A stretch of 64,000 nt of DNA from Paraburkholderia sp. BL21I4N1 (GTDB lineage Bacteria > Pseudomonadota > Gammaproteobacteria > Burkholderiales > Burkholderiaceae): NCBI RefSeq assembly GCF_002973525.1, contig NZ_PVEN01000019.1:62001-126000 (forward strand), in the 5' to 3' direction. The translations under genes and the position numbers were made by a program. Below, in pieces: positions 24,565-33,216 of the stretch; position 1 is the stretch's first letter; each line of letters begins with the position of its first letter. Under the pieces are notes generated by a model. That model searched no databases and was not told where the DNA came from. It was given only the letters and a program-made list of their open reading frames with translations.

Positions 24565-26064
24565 GTGACCTTCACCCCGGCCGCCGCGCAGCGCGCTCAA
24601 TCTTCAGGTGCGTTACTTCGCCATTACGTGAATGGCGAATTCGTTGCCACCGCCACCACTTTTCCTAACTTCAGTCCGGTCGACGGCCGCGAACTCGCGC
24701 AGGTCTGCGAGGCCGACGCCGCCACGGTCGACGCCGCCGTGCGCGCGGCCGCCGCCGCGCAACGCGCCGGCTGGCGCAACACCACGCCGGCGCAGCGCGC
24801 CGACTGGCTGCACAAGATCGCGGACGGCATTCAGGCGCGTTTCGACGACTTCGTCGCCGCCGAAGTCGCCGATACCGGCCGCCCGCTCGAACAGGCCCGC
24901 AAGCTCGACATCGCGCGCGGCATTGCGAACTTCCGCACGTTTGCCGATCTGATCCGCACCGCCAATAGCGAGTTCTTCGAAACCCACGCGGCCGACGGCA
25001 GCGAACTGATCAACTACGTAACGCGCAAACCGCTCGGCGTGGTCGGCATTATTTCGCCGTGGAATCTGCCGCTGCTGCTGTTCACGTGGAAAGTCGCACC
25101 GGCGCTCGCCATGGGCAATTGCGTCGTCGCCAAGCCTTCGGAGGAAACGCCGACCTCGGCCACGCTGCTGGCCGAAGTGATGCACGACATCGGTCTGCCG
25201 CGCGGCGTGTTCAATCTGATTCACGGTCACGGGCCGAATGCGGCGGGGGAATTCCTGACGCGTCATCCGCAGATCAGCGCGATCACCTTCACCGGCGAAT
25301 CGCGCACCGGCAGCACGATCATGAAAACGGTCGCCGACGGCGTGAAGGAAATCTCGTTCGAACTCGGCGGTAAAAATGCGGCCGTGGTGTTCGCCGATGC
25401 CGACTTCGACGAGGCGGTGGCCGGCGTGCTGAAGTCGAGTTTCACGAATGCGGGGCAGGTGTGTCTGTGCAGCGAGCGCGTGTATGTCGAGCGGCCGATT
25501 TTCGAGCGTTTCGTCGCGGCGCTGAAGGAAAAGACCGAAGCGCTGCGCATCGGTGCACCGGACGATCCTTCGACCACCATGGGCCCGCTGATTTCGCGCG
25601 GGCATCGCGAGAAAGTGCTGTCGTATTTCCGGCTGGCGGTCGAAGAGGGCGCCACGGTCGTGACGGGCGGCGACGTACCGCAATTCGGCGATTCGCGCGA
25701 TCAGGGCGCGTTCGTGATGCCGACCATCTGGACCGGCCTCGCCGATAACGCCCGCTGCGTCAAAGAGGAAATCTTCGGCCCCGTGTGCCACGTTGCGCCG
25801 TTCGACAGCGAAGACGAAGTGATCGGCCGCGTGAACGACAGCGCGTACGGTCTTGCCGCCAGCATCTGGACCACGCACCTGGCGCGCGGTCATCGCGTCG
25901 CACGGCAGATCGAAACCGGCATCGTGTGGGTCAACGCGTGGTTCGTGCGCGATCTGCGTACGCCGTTCGGCGGCACGAAGCTGTCGGGCATCGGCCGCGA
26001 AGGGGGCCGCCATTCGCTCGATTTCTATTCGGAACTGACCAACGTTTGCGTGAGGATCGCATGA
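24565..26064 (+). CDS. nbaE: 2-aminomuconate 6-semialdehyde dehydrogenase
   Basis: 499 aa, aldehyde dehydrogenase superfamily, close in type to 2-hydroxymuconic semialdehyde dehydrogenases. The cofactor region has GIISPWNLPLLLFTWK and KPSEETP; the general-base Glu is in FELGGKN and the nucleophile is C300 in NAGQVC. It would oxidise 2-aminomuconate semialdehyde to 2-aminomuconate with NAD. The GTG at 24565 has AGGAGA 5 nt upstream. Its stop overlaps the ATG of the hydratase gene (ATGA), starting a chain of tightly coupled genes. Assignment as the aminomuconate enzyme rests on the neighbouring 3-hydroxyanthranilate genes. Confidence 0.9.
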   Translation: MTFTPAAAQRAQSSGALLRHYVNGEFVATATTFPNFSPVDGRELAQVCEADAATVDAAVRAAAAAQRAGWRNTTPAQRADWLHKIADGIQARFDDFVAAEVADTGRPLEQARKLDIARGIANFRTFADLIRTANSEFFETHAADGSELINYVTRKPLGVVGIISPWNLPLLLFTWKVAPALAMGNCVVAKPSEETPTSATLLAEVMHDIGLPRGVFNLIHGHGPNAAGEFLTRHPQISAITFTGESRTGSTIMKTVADGVKEISFELGGKNAAVVFADADFDEAVAGVLKSSFTNAGQVCLCSERVYVERPIFERFVAALKEKTEALRIGAPDDPSTTMGPLISRGHREKVLSYFRLAVEEGATVVTGGDVPQFGDSRDQGAFVMPTIWTGLADNARCVKEEIFGPVCHVAPFDSEDEVIGRVNDSAYGLAASIWTTHLARGHRVARQIETGIVWVNAWFVRDLRTPFGGTKLSGIGREGGRHSLDFYSELTNVCVRIA

Positions 26065-26882
26065 GCGCCATCGACCTGAACGCCGCACAACGGATTGCCG
26101 ATGCGCTGTGGCAAGCGCAGCAGAACGGCGCCCCGATCGCTCCGCAGCGCGACGCCATCGCCGCGCTCGGCGGCGATGTGCTCGAAGCCGCGTACGCGGT
26201 GCAGCGTCTGAATACCGAGCGCAAGCTCGCGAGCGGCGGCCGACTGGTGGGGCGAAAAATCGGCCTGACGTCGAAAGCCGTGCAGACGCAACTCGGCGTC
26301 GATCAACCGGACTTCGGCATGCTGTTCGACGATATGTCGATTGCCGATGGCGAGGAGATCGCCCTGTCGCGCACGCAGCAGCCGAAAGTGGAAGCGGAAA
26401 TCGCGCTGGTGCTCGCTCGCGATCTGCCGCACGAACGCCACACGATCGCCGATCTGATCGGCGCGACGGCGTATGCGTTGCCCGCGATCGAAATCGTCGG
26501 CAGCCGGATTGCCAACTGGGATATCCGCCTCACCGATACGGTGGCCGACAACGCCTCCAGCGGGCTGTTCGTGCTGGGCAACCGTCCGGTCAAACTCGAC
26601 GCGTTCGACGCGATCCAGTGCGGCATGGTGATGGAGCGGCGCGGCGATCAGGTGAGCGTGGGCGTCGGCGCGGCCTGCCTCGGCAATCCGCTCTACGCGG
26701 CCGTGTGGCTCGCCAATACGATGACGCGCGTCGGCGCGCCGCTGCGGGCCGGCGACATCGTGCTGACCGGTGCGCTCGGTCCGATGGTCGCCGTCAATGC
26801 CGGCGACGTTTTCACCGCCCATATCGAAGGACTCGGCTCGGTTAGCGCGAGCTTTGCCCACCACCCTGACTCCACGTCGTGA
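26061..26882 (+). CDS. nbaH: 2-oxopent-4-enoate hydratase
   Basis: 273 aa, hydratase/decarboxylase branch of the FAH fold (MhpD/DmpE). Typical segments are RLVGRKIGLTSKAVQTQLGV, DFGMLFDDM, VEAEIALVLARDL and ALPAIEIVGSRI, the last two holding the acidic metal ligands. It adds water to 2-oxopent-4-enoate to give 4-hydroxy-2-oxovalerate. The start ATG overlaps the previous stop by 4 nt. It is homologous to the decarboxylase at 28909, its usual complex partner. Confidence 0.92.
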   Translation: MSAIDLNAAQRIADALWQAQQNGAPIAPQRDAIAALGGDVLEAAYAVQRLNTERKLASGGRLVGRKIGLTSKAVQTQLGVDQPDFGMLFDDMSIADGEEIALSRTQQPKVEAEIALVLARDLPHERHTIADLIGATAYALPAIEIVGSRIANWDIRLTDTVADNASSGLFVLGNRPVKLDAFDAIQCGMVMERRGDQVSVGVGAACLGNPLYAAVWLANTMTRVGAPLRAGDIVLTGALGPMVAVNAGDVFTAHIEGLGSVSASFAHHPDSTS

Positions 26883-26893
26883 CCGGGAACGCC

Positions 26894-27844
26894 ATGCACG
26901 ATCAACTTCAGCAGGACAAGCAGGCCGTCGCCATTATCGGCTCCGGCAACATCGGCACCGATCTGATGATCAAGGTGCTGCGTAACGCGAAGCACCTGAA
27001 AATGGGCGCGATGGTCGGTATCGATCCGGCGTCGGACGGCCTTGCACGCGCCGAGCGGCTCGGTGTGCCGACCACGGCGAAGGGCATCGACGGTCTCGTC
27101 GCGCTGCCGGATTTCGGCGACATCCGCATCGCGTTCGACGCGACTTCGGCCGGCGCGCATCATCGCCACGCGGCCGTGCTGCGCGAGCACGGCGTGACGG
27201 TGATCGATCTGACGCCGGCCGCAATTGGACCGTTCGTCGTGCCGGTCGTCAATCTGTTTGCGCATCTCGACGCGCCGAACCTGAACATGGTCACCTGCGG
27301 GGGCCAGGCGACGATTCCGATCGTGCACGCGGTGTCGCGCGTGGCGCCGGTACGGTATGCGGAAATCGTTGCGTCGATTGCGAGCCGCTCGGCCGGGCCG
27401 GGCACGCGCGCCAATATCGACGAGTTCACCGAAACCACCTCGAAAGCGATCGAGACGGTGGGCGGCGCGACGCGCGGCAAGGCCATCATCGTGATGAATC
27501 CGGCCGAGCCGCCGCTGATGATGCGCGACACCGTCTACTGCCTGACCGGAGAAGACGCGGACACGGACGAAATAGAAAGCTCGATTCACGCGATGGTCGC
27601 GGCGGTGGCGAGCTACGTGCCCGGCTACCGGCTGAAGCAGGCCGTGCAGTTCGACCGTTATACCGCGGCGAATCCGCTGGCGCTGCATGCGAACGAGCGC
27701 CGCGCAGGCCTGAAAGTGAGCGTGTTCCTCGAAGTGGAGGGCGCCGCGCACTATCTGCCTTCGTATGCGGGGAATCTGGACATCATGACCTCGGCGGCGC
27801 TGGCCGCGGCCGAGCAGATCGCGGCCAGCCGCGTGGCGGCGTGA
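26894..27844 (+). CDS. nbaJ: Acetaldehyde dehydrogenase (acylating)
   Basis: 316 aa, MhpF/DmpF family. The N-terminal Rossmann motif is IIGSGNIGTDLMIKVLR and the catalytic Cys is in NMVTCGGQATIPIVHAVSR. It converts acetaldehyde, CoA and NAD to acetyl-CoA. The ATG at 26894 is preferred (GGGAA upstream); a GTG at 26879 that overlaps the hydratase stop is possible. It normally works as a channelling complex with the aldolase encoded next. Confidence 0.94.
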   Translation: MHDQLQQDKQAVAIIGSGNIGTDLMIKVLRNAKHLKMGAMVGIDPASDGLARAERLGVPTTAKGIDGLVALPDFGDIRIAFDATSAGAHHRHAAVLREHGVTVIDLTPAAIGPFVVPVVNLFAHLDAPNLNMVTCGGQATIPIVHAVSRVAPVRYAEIVASIASRSAGPGTRANIDEFTETTSKAIETVGGATRGKAIIVMNPAEPPLMMRDTVYCLTGEDADTDEIESSIHAMVAAVASYVPGYRLKQAVQFDRYTAANPLALHANERRAGLKVSVFLEVEGAAHYLPSYAGNLDIMTSAALAAAEQIAASRVAA

Positions 27845-27874
27845 CGTGACGGCGAAGACACGAGGACAAACGCA

Positions 27875-28912
27875 ATGACCGATAGCAACAAGATTTACGT
27901 TTCGGATGTAACGCTGCGCGACGGCATGCACGCGATCCGCCATCAGTATTCGCTCGACCATGCGGTCGCGATTGCGCGTGCGCTGGATGACGCCGGTGTC
28001 GACAGTATCGAGGTCGCGCATGGCGACGGCCTGTCCGGTTCCAGTTTTAACTACGGCTTCGGCGCGCATACCGATCTCGAATGGATCGAAGCCGTGGCCG
28101 CGACCGTGAAGCGCGCGAAAGTGGCCACGCTGCTGCTGCCCGGCATCGGCACCGTCCACGATCTGCGTGCCGCGTATGACGCTGGCGCCCGCGTGGTGCG
28201 GATTGCCACGCACTGCACCGAAGCCGATATTTCGAAGCAGCATATCGAGTACGCGCGCTCGCTCGGCATGGACACGGTCGGCTTCCTGATGATGTCGCAC
28301 ATGACCTCGCCGGATGCGCTGGCGAAGCAGGCGAAGCTGATGGAAAGCTACGGCGCGCAGTGCGTCTACGTGGTCGATTCGGGCGGCGCGCTGAATATGC
28401 GCGACGTCGGCGAGCGTTTCGATGCGTTCAAGGCCGTGCTCGATCCGGCGACCCAAACCGGCATGCACGCGCATCACAATCTGTCGCTGGGCGTGGCGAA
28501 TTCGATCGTCGCGCTCGAACATGGTTGCGACCGCATCGATGCGTCGCTGACCGGCATGGGCGCCGGCGCCGGCAATGCGCCGCTCGAAGTGTTTGTCGCG
28601 GCGGTGGATCGCATGAAGCTGAACCACGGTTGCGACGTGAAGAAGCTGATCGACGCCGCGGAAGATATCGTGCGTCCGTTGCAGGAGCGGCCGGTGCGCG
28701 TGGACCGGGAAACGCTCGCGCTCGGTTATGCCGGGGTGTATTCGAGCTTTCTGCGTCACACGGAAGCGGCGGCGGCGAAATACGGCCTGTCCGCCTTCGA
28801 GATCATGGTCGAACTCGGCAAGCGCCGTATGGTCGGCGGCCAGGAAGACATGATCGTCGACGTCGCGCTCGACATGCTCAAGGCGCGCGAGCTGGCGAAG
28901 GAGGCCGCATGA
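27875..28912 (+). CDS. nbaI: 4-hydroxy-2-oxovalerate aldolase
   Basis: 345 aa, DmpG/MhpE family: an HMGL-like TIM barrel with the metal and catalytic signature VSDVTLRDGMHAIRHQY, the motif GMHAHHNLSLGVANS (metal-binding His pair) and a C-terminal communication domain with GYAGVYSSFLRH. It splits 4-hydroxy-2-oxovalerate into pyruvate and acetaldehyde, the latter passed to the dehydrogenase at 26894. GAGGACA lies before the ATG. The stop overlaps the next ATG (ATGA). Confidence 0.95.
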   Translation: MTDSNKIYVSDVTLRDGMHAIRHQYSLDHAVAIARALDDAGVDSIEVAHGDGLSGSSFNYGFGAHTDLEWIEAVAATVKRAKVATLLLPGIGTVHDLRAAYDAGARVVRIATHCTEADISKQHIEYARSLGMDTVGFLMMSHMTSPDALAKQAKLMESYGAQCVYVVDSGGALNMRDVGERFDAFKAVLDPATQTGMHAHHNLSLGVANSIVALEHGCDRIDASLTGMGAGAGNAPLEVFVAAVDRMKLNHGCDVKKLIDAAEDIVRPLQERPVRVDRETLALGYAGVYSSFLRHTEAAAAKYGLSAFEIMVELGKRRMVGGQEDMIVDVALDMLKARELAKEAA

Positions 28913-29685
28913 TCTCGCTGGATGCGATGGCCGAGCGCATCGACAACGCCGCACGCCACGCGGACGCGATTGCGCAACTCACCACGGCCTCGCCGTTCTC
29001 GCTCGACGAGGCGTACGGCATTCAACGCGCCTCCATTGAACGGCGTATTCACCGCGGCGAAAGCATGGTCGGTGTGAAGCTCGGCTTTACGAGCCGCGCG
29101 AAAATGATCCAGATGGGCGTGGACAGCCTGATCTGGGGCTGGCTGACCGATGCCATGCTTGATGAAGACGGCGGCCGCGTCGCGCTCGATCGTTTCATTC
29201 ACCCGCGCGTGGAGCCTGAAGTCTGCTTTCTGACAAGCCGCGAAATCGACCGGCCGCTGACGTTGCTCGAAGCCTCGCGTTACCTCGAGGCCGTGGCCCC
29301 GGCCATGGAGATCATCGATTCCCGCTACCGCGATTTCAAGTTCACGCTCGAGGACGTGGTGGCGGACAACTGTTCGTCCGCGGGCCTGGTGGTCGGCCCG
29401 TGGACTCGCAGCTTCGACGGTTTGCGCAATGCGGGCGTGACGATGCGTATCGACGGCCGTGTCGTGCAGGCCGGCTCCACGGCCGCGATTCTCGGCGATC
29501 CGTTGCGCTCCGTCGTGCAGGCTTCGCGGTTGATCTCGCAAAGCGGCCTTGTGTTGCCCGCCGGTTCGCTGATCATGGCGGGCGCCGCGACTGCCGCTCA
29601 TCCGCTGCCGGTCGACGCGCATGTGCATTGCGTCGTCAATGGCCTCGGCAGCACCGAATTCACTACCTATCGACTCTCACAATGA
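28909..29685 (+). CDS. nbaG: 4-oxalocrotonate decarboxylase
   Basis: 258 aa, DmpH family, same fold as the hydratase at 26061. It shows MVGVKLGFTSRAKMIQMGV, IWGWLTDAM, HPRVEPEVCFLTSREI and APAMEIIDSRYRDFKF, with acidic metal ligands in the last two. It decarboxylates 2-oxohex-3-enedioate to 2-oxopent-4-enoate. The ATG at 28909 overlaps the aldolase stop by 4 nt, and its own stop overlaps the next ATG in the same way. Confidence 0.93.
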   Translation: MISLDAMAERIDNAARHADAIAQLTTASPFSLDEAYGIQRASIERRIHRGESMVGVKLGFTSRAKMIQMGVDSLIWGWLTDAMLDEDGGRVALDRFIHPRVEPEVCFLTSREIDRPLTLLEASRYLEAVAPAMEIIDSRYRDFKFTLEDVVADNCSSAGLVVGPWTRSFDGLRNAGVTMRIDGRVVQAGSTAAILGDPLRSVVQASRLISQSGLVLPAGSLIMAGAATAAHPLPVDAHVHCVVNGLGSTEFTTYRLSQ

Positions 29686-30110
29686 CCGAACCGACCATTC
29701 AAGGGCGCGTGGTGCCCGGCAAAGCGAAACCGCGTGGCCGTTTCCCGCACGTGACGCGGGCCGGCGATTTCCTGTTCGTCTCCGGCACCAGTTCACGCCG
29801 CCCGGACAACACGATTGCGGGCGCCAGTGCCGACGAACTCGGCACCGTGCAACTCGACATTCGCGAGCAAACGCGCGTGGTGATCGAGAACATTCGCGAT
29901 ATTCTTCAGAGCGAAGGCGCGGATCTGTCGAATCTCGTCGAGATCTCGTCGTTTCTCGTCAACATGAATGACTTCGGCGGCTACAACGCCGTGTATGGCG
30001 AGTACTTCGACGAAACTGGCCCGACCCGCACCACGGTCGCCGTGCATCAATTGCCTCATCCGCATTTGCTGATCGAGATGAAGGCGGTGGCGTACGCGCC
30101 GAAACGCTAG
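29682..30110 (+). CDS. nbaF: 2-aminomuconate deaminase (RidA family)
   Basis: 142 aa, the same length as characterised 2-aminomuconate deaminases. RidA/YjgF-fold segments are visible: FPHVTRAGDFLFVSGTSSRRP, TRVVIENIRDIL and TRTTVAVHQLPHPHLLIEMKAVA. It releases ammonia from 2-aminomuconate to give 4-oxalocrotonate. The start overlaps the decarboxylase stop (ATGA), placing it within the operon between ring-cleavage and lower-pathway steps. Confidence 0.92.
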   Translation: MTEPTIQGRVVPGKAKPRGRFPHVTRAGDFLFVSGTSSRRPDNTIAGASADELGTVQLDIREQTRVVIENIRDILQSEGADLSNLVEISSFLVNMNDFGGYNAVYGEYFDETGPTRTTVAVHQLPHPHLLIEMKAVAYAPKR

Positions 30111-30168
30111 ACACACGATAAGCGCGATCTCAGCGAAGCGCGCGATAAAACCAAACCAAGAGACAGCC

Positions 30169-30693
30169 ATGCTCACGTACGGCAAACCGTTCAATTTCCA
30201 GCGCTGGATCGACGATCACGCGCATTTGCTGCAGCCGCCGGTCGGTAACCAGCAGGTGTGGCAGGACAGCGATTTCATCGTCACGGTGGTGGGTGGACCG
30301 AATCACCGCACCGATTATCACGACGATCCGCTCGAGGAATTCTTCTATCAGATGCGCGGCAATGCGTACCTGTATCTGTGGATAGAGGGAAAACGCGAAC
30401 GCGTCGACCTGAACGAAGGCGATGTGTTTCTGCTGCCGCCGCATGTGCGTCATTCGCCGCAGCGTCCGGAGGCGGGCAGTGTCTGCCTGGTGATCGAACG
30501 GCAGCGGCCACAGGGCGTGGTGGATGGCTTCGAATGGTATTGCGACGACTGCGGACAGCTCGTCTATCGCGTCGAGGTGCAGCTCAGGAGCATCGTCAAC
30601 GATCTGCCGCCGCTGTTCAATGCGTTCTACGCGTCGGAAGAGAAACGCCGCTGCGCGCATTGCGGCCACGTGCATCCCGGCAAGGCCGTCTGA
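30169..30693 (+). CDS. nbaC: 3-hydroxyanthranilate 3,4-dioxygenase
   Basis: 174 aa, bacterial-type enzyme. The Fe(II) ligands H51, E57 and H95 and the substrate residues R47, R99 and E110 all fall at the numbers known for the Cupriavidus metallidurans enzyme. The C-terminal rubredoxin-like metal site is C125/C128 and C162/C165. It opens the ring of 3-hydroxyanthranilate to 2-amino-3-carboxymuconate semialdehyde, the substrate of the next gene's product. Confidence 0.97.
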   Translation: MLTYGKPFNFQRWIDDHAHLLQPPVGNQQVWQDSDFIVTVVGGPNHRTDYHDDPLEEFFYQMRGNAYLYLWIEGKRERVDLNEGDVFLLPPHVRHSPQRPEAGSVCLVIERQRPQGVVDGFEWYCDDCGQLVYRVEVQLRSIVNDLPPLFNAFYASEEKRRCAHCGHVHPGKAV

Positions 30694-30719
30694 CTCAAAC
30701 GATACCCGACAGAATCACG

Positions 30720-31742
30720 ATGACACTTCGAATCGACATGCATTCCCACTTCTTTCCGCCGATTACGCGGGGAGAGGCCGCGCGCCTCGACGCGGATAAC
30801 GCGCCGTGGCTGAAGATCGACGCGGACGGCGAACGCGGCATGATCATGACCGGCGACAGAAGCTTTCGCCCGGTGTATCGCGCGCTGTGGGATCCGGCCG
30901 TGCGCATTGCGGAGATGGACGCGCTCGGTGTGGATATTCAACTGATGTGCGCGACGCCCGTGATGTTCGGCTATCGCTACGACGCCGGCGCCGCGCACGC
31001 GTGGGCCGCGCGCATGAACGACCAGGCGCTCGAACTCTGCGCGTACGCGCCGCAACGCTTGATGGCGCTTGCGCAAGTGCCCTTGCAGGATATCGATCTG
31101 GCGTGCCGCGAGGCGACGCGCGCGCATCGCGCGGGGCATCGCGGCGTGCAGATCGGCAATCACCTCGGCCCGCGCGATCTCGACGACGAACATCTCGTCA
31201 CGTTCCTCACGCATTGCGCGAACGACGGCATTCCGGTGCTGGTGCATCCGTGGGACATGATGACGGACGGCCGCATGAAGAAGTGGATGCTGCCTTGGCT
31301 CGTGGCGATGCCGGCGGAAACTCAACTGAGTATGGTCTCGCTGATTCTGTCCGGAGCATTCGAGCGGATTCCGAAGTCGCTCAAGCTGTGTTTTGCGCAC
31401 GGCGGCGGCAGCTTCGCGTTCCTGCTCGGCCGTGTGCAGAACGCGTGGGAACAGCGCGATATCGTGCGCGAGGATTGCCCGAATCCGCCGGTGTCGTATC
31501 TCGATCGTTTTCACGTGGATAGCGCGGTCTTCGACCAGGGCGCGTTGCGACTGCTCGTCGACACGATGGGCGAGGATCACGTGCTGCTCGGTTCCGACTA
31601 TCCGTTTCCGCTCGGCGAACAGAAGATCGGCGATCTCGTCGCGCATCACCCGCAGTTGAGCGATACGGTCAAGGCAAAGATTCTCGGCGCCAACGCGCAG
31701 CGTTTCTTCGGCTTGCCGGTGGACGTCGCGCACGCCGTTTAA
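30720..31742 (+). CDS. nbaD: 2-amino-3-carboxymuconate 6-semialdehyde decarboxylase
   Basis: 340 aa, ACMSD family of the amidohydrolase superfamily. Zinc ligands can be seen as H8-x-H10 in MHSHFFPP, His in PVLVHPWDM, His in CFAHGGGSFAF and Asp in LGSDYPFPLG. It removes CO2 from the dioxygenase product to give 2-aminomuconate semialdehyde, the substrate of the dehydrogenase at 24565. The ATG is 26 nt after the dioxygenase stop. Confidence 0.95.
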   Translation: MTLRIDMHSHFFPPITRGEAARLDADNAPWLKIDADGERGMIMTGDRSFRPVYRALWDPAVRIAEMDALGVDIQLMCATPVMFGYRYDAGAAHAWAARMNDQALELCAYAPQRLMALAQVPLQDIDLACREATRAHRAGHRGVQIGNHLGPRDLDDEHLVTFLTHCANDGIPVLVHPWDMMTDGRMKKWMLPWLVAMPAETQLSMVSLILSGAFERIPKSLKLCFAHGGGSFAFLLGRVQNAWEQRDIVREDCPNPPVSYLDRFHVDSAVFDQGALRLLVDTMGEDHVLLGSDYPFPLGEQKIGDLVAHHPQLSDTVKAKILGANAQRFFGLPVDVAHAV

Positions 31743-31819
31743 ACCGACTCGGCAACGCAGCCCTCATTGCGTTTCGTCAGTTCAGTCATTGTAATAAGCC
31801 ATCACAGGAAACAAGCCAG

Positions 31820-33049
31820 ATGATCACCCGGGAACACTGCGCCGCGCTCGATGCGGCCGATACCTTGGCGCACTGCCGCGCGCGCTTCGATCTGCCCGCC
31901 GACACGATTTACCTCGACGGCAATTCGCTCGGCGCGATGCCGTCCAATGTGCCCGCACGGATCGAGCAGGCGTTGAAACAGGAATGGGCGCACGGCCTGA
32001 TCCGTTCGTGGAACGACGCCGACTGGTATCCGGCGCCGCAGCGCACCGGCAACAAGATCGCGAAGCTGATCGGCGCGGGGCAGGACGAAGTGATCGTGGC
32101 CGATTCGACCTCGGTGAATCTGTTCAAGGTGCTGGTGGCGGCCACGCGCATGCGGCCCGGCCGCAACGTGATTCTGGCCGAGCGCACCAATTTTCCGACC
32201 GACGTGTATATCGCGTCGAGCGTCGCGGAGATGACCGGTTGTGAATTGCGCTGTGTCGATCCCGACGAGATCGTCGCGGCGATCGACGGCAGCGTGGCGA
32301 TCGTCTCGCTCACGCAGGTCAACTACAAGACCGGCAAGCGCTACGACATGGAAGCCGTGACGCGTCAGGCGCACGAGGCCGGCGCGCTGATCGTGTGGGA
32401 TCTGTGCCACTCGGCGGGTGCGATGCCGGTCGGTTTGAACCGTTGCGACGTCGATTTCGCGGTGGGTTGCGGCTACAAGTATCTGAACGGCGGCCCGGGC
32501 GCACCGGCGTTCGTGTTCGTCGCGTCGCGCCATCTCGAGGCGATGCGTCAGCCGCTGACCGGCTGGCACGGCCATTCGAAACCGTTTGAATTCACGCACG
32601 ATTACGCACCGCATCCGGGCATTGACCGCATGCTGACCGGGACCGCGCCGCAACTCGGCGTGATTGCGCTGGAGAGCGCGCTCGAAGCATTCGACGGCGT
32701 CGATCTCGAGGTGCTGCGCGACAAGAGCGTGGCGCTTGGCAATCTGTTTATCGAACTGACCGATCAGGAATTGAACGGACTGGGTTGCACGCTGGCATCG
32801 CCGCGCGATGCGGAGCAGCGGGGCAGCCAGGTGTCGCTTGGACATGCCGAGGGCTACGCGATCATGCAGGCGCTGATCGCACGCAATGTGATCGGCGATT
32901 TCCGTGCGCCGGATATCTTGCGCTTCGGTTTCGCGCCGCTGTATGTGCGCTATGTGGACATCTGGGACACGATTGCGCAACTCAAGGACATTATCTCGAC
33001 CGATGCATGGAATACCGACGAGTTCAAGGCGCGTAAATCGGTGACCTGA
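31820..33049 (+). CDS. kynU: Kynureninase
   Basis: 409 aa PLP enzyme of fold type I. The N-terminal IYLDGNSLGAMP, the aspartate in IVWDLCHSAGA and the PLP lysine K220 in GCGYKYLNGGPGAP are all diagnostic. It hydrolyses kynurenine or 3-hydroxykynurenine to (hydroxy)anthranilate and alanine. Its place next to 3-hydroxyanthranilate genes suggests 3-hydroxykynurenine as the relevant substrate, though kynurenine 3-monooxygenase is not in the window. ACAGGAAACA lies before the ATG; 77 bp separate it from the previous gene. Confidence 0.95.
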   Translation: MITREHCAALDAADTLAHCRARFDLPADTIYLDGNSLGAMPSNVPARIEQALKQEWAHGLIRSWNDADWYPAPQRTGNKIAKLIGAGQDEVIVADSTSVNLFKVLVAATRMRPGRNVILAERTNFPTDVYIASSVAEMTGCELRCVDPDEIVAAIDGSVAIVSLTQVNYKTGKRYDMEAVTRQAHEAGALIVWDLCHSAGAMPVGLNRCDVDFAVGCGYKYLNGGPGAPAFVFVASRHLEAMRQPLTGWHGHSKPFEFTHDYAPHPGIDRMLTGTAPQLGVIALESALEAFDGVDLEVLRDKSVALGNLFIELTDQELNGLGCTLASPRDAEQRGSQVSLGHAEGYAIMQALIARNVIGDFRAPDILRFGFAPLYVRYVDIWDTIAQLKDIISTDAWNTDEFKARKSVT

Positions 33050-33216
33050 GCGCGGTTGATTGCGGTTGAGCGCGGTCGCGCAATGAGCAGGTTAGCGCCG
33101 CGATGCGAGCCATAAAGAGTCGGGCAAGAGCGTACGAGCGTAAGAGAGTAAGACGACACAGCGGCACCGGCGGTTGCGTGCGACGCACGCGGCCGCATTC
33201 AGGAGGAGACACCAAG

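Noticed and set aside
26693..28954. A 753-codon minus-strand frame across the hydratase, dehydrogenase and aldolase genes
   Set aside because: It is an antisense frame of three recognised enzymes, with Arg/His-rich sequence and no family resemblance.
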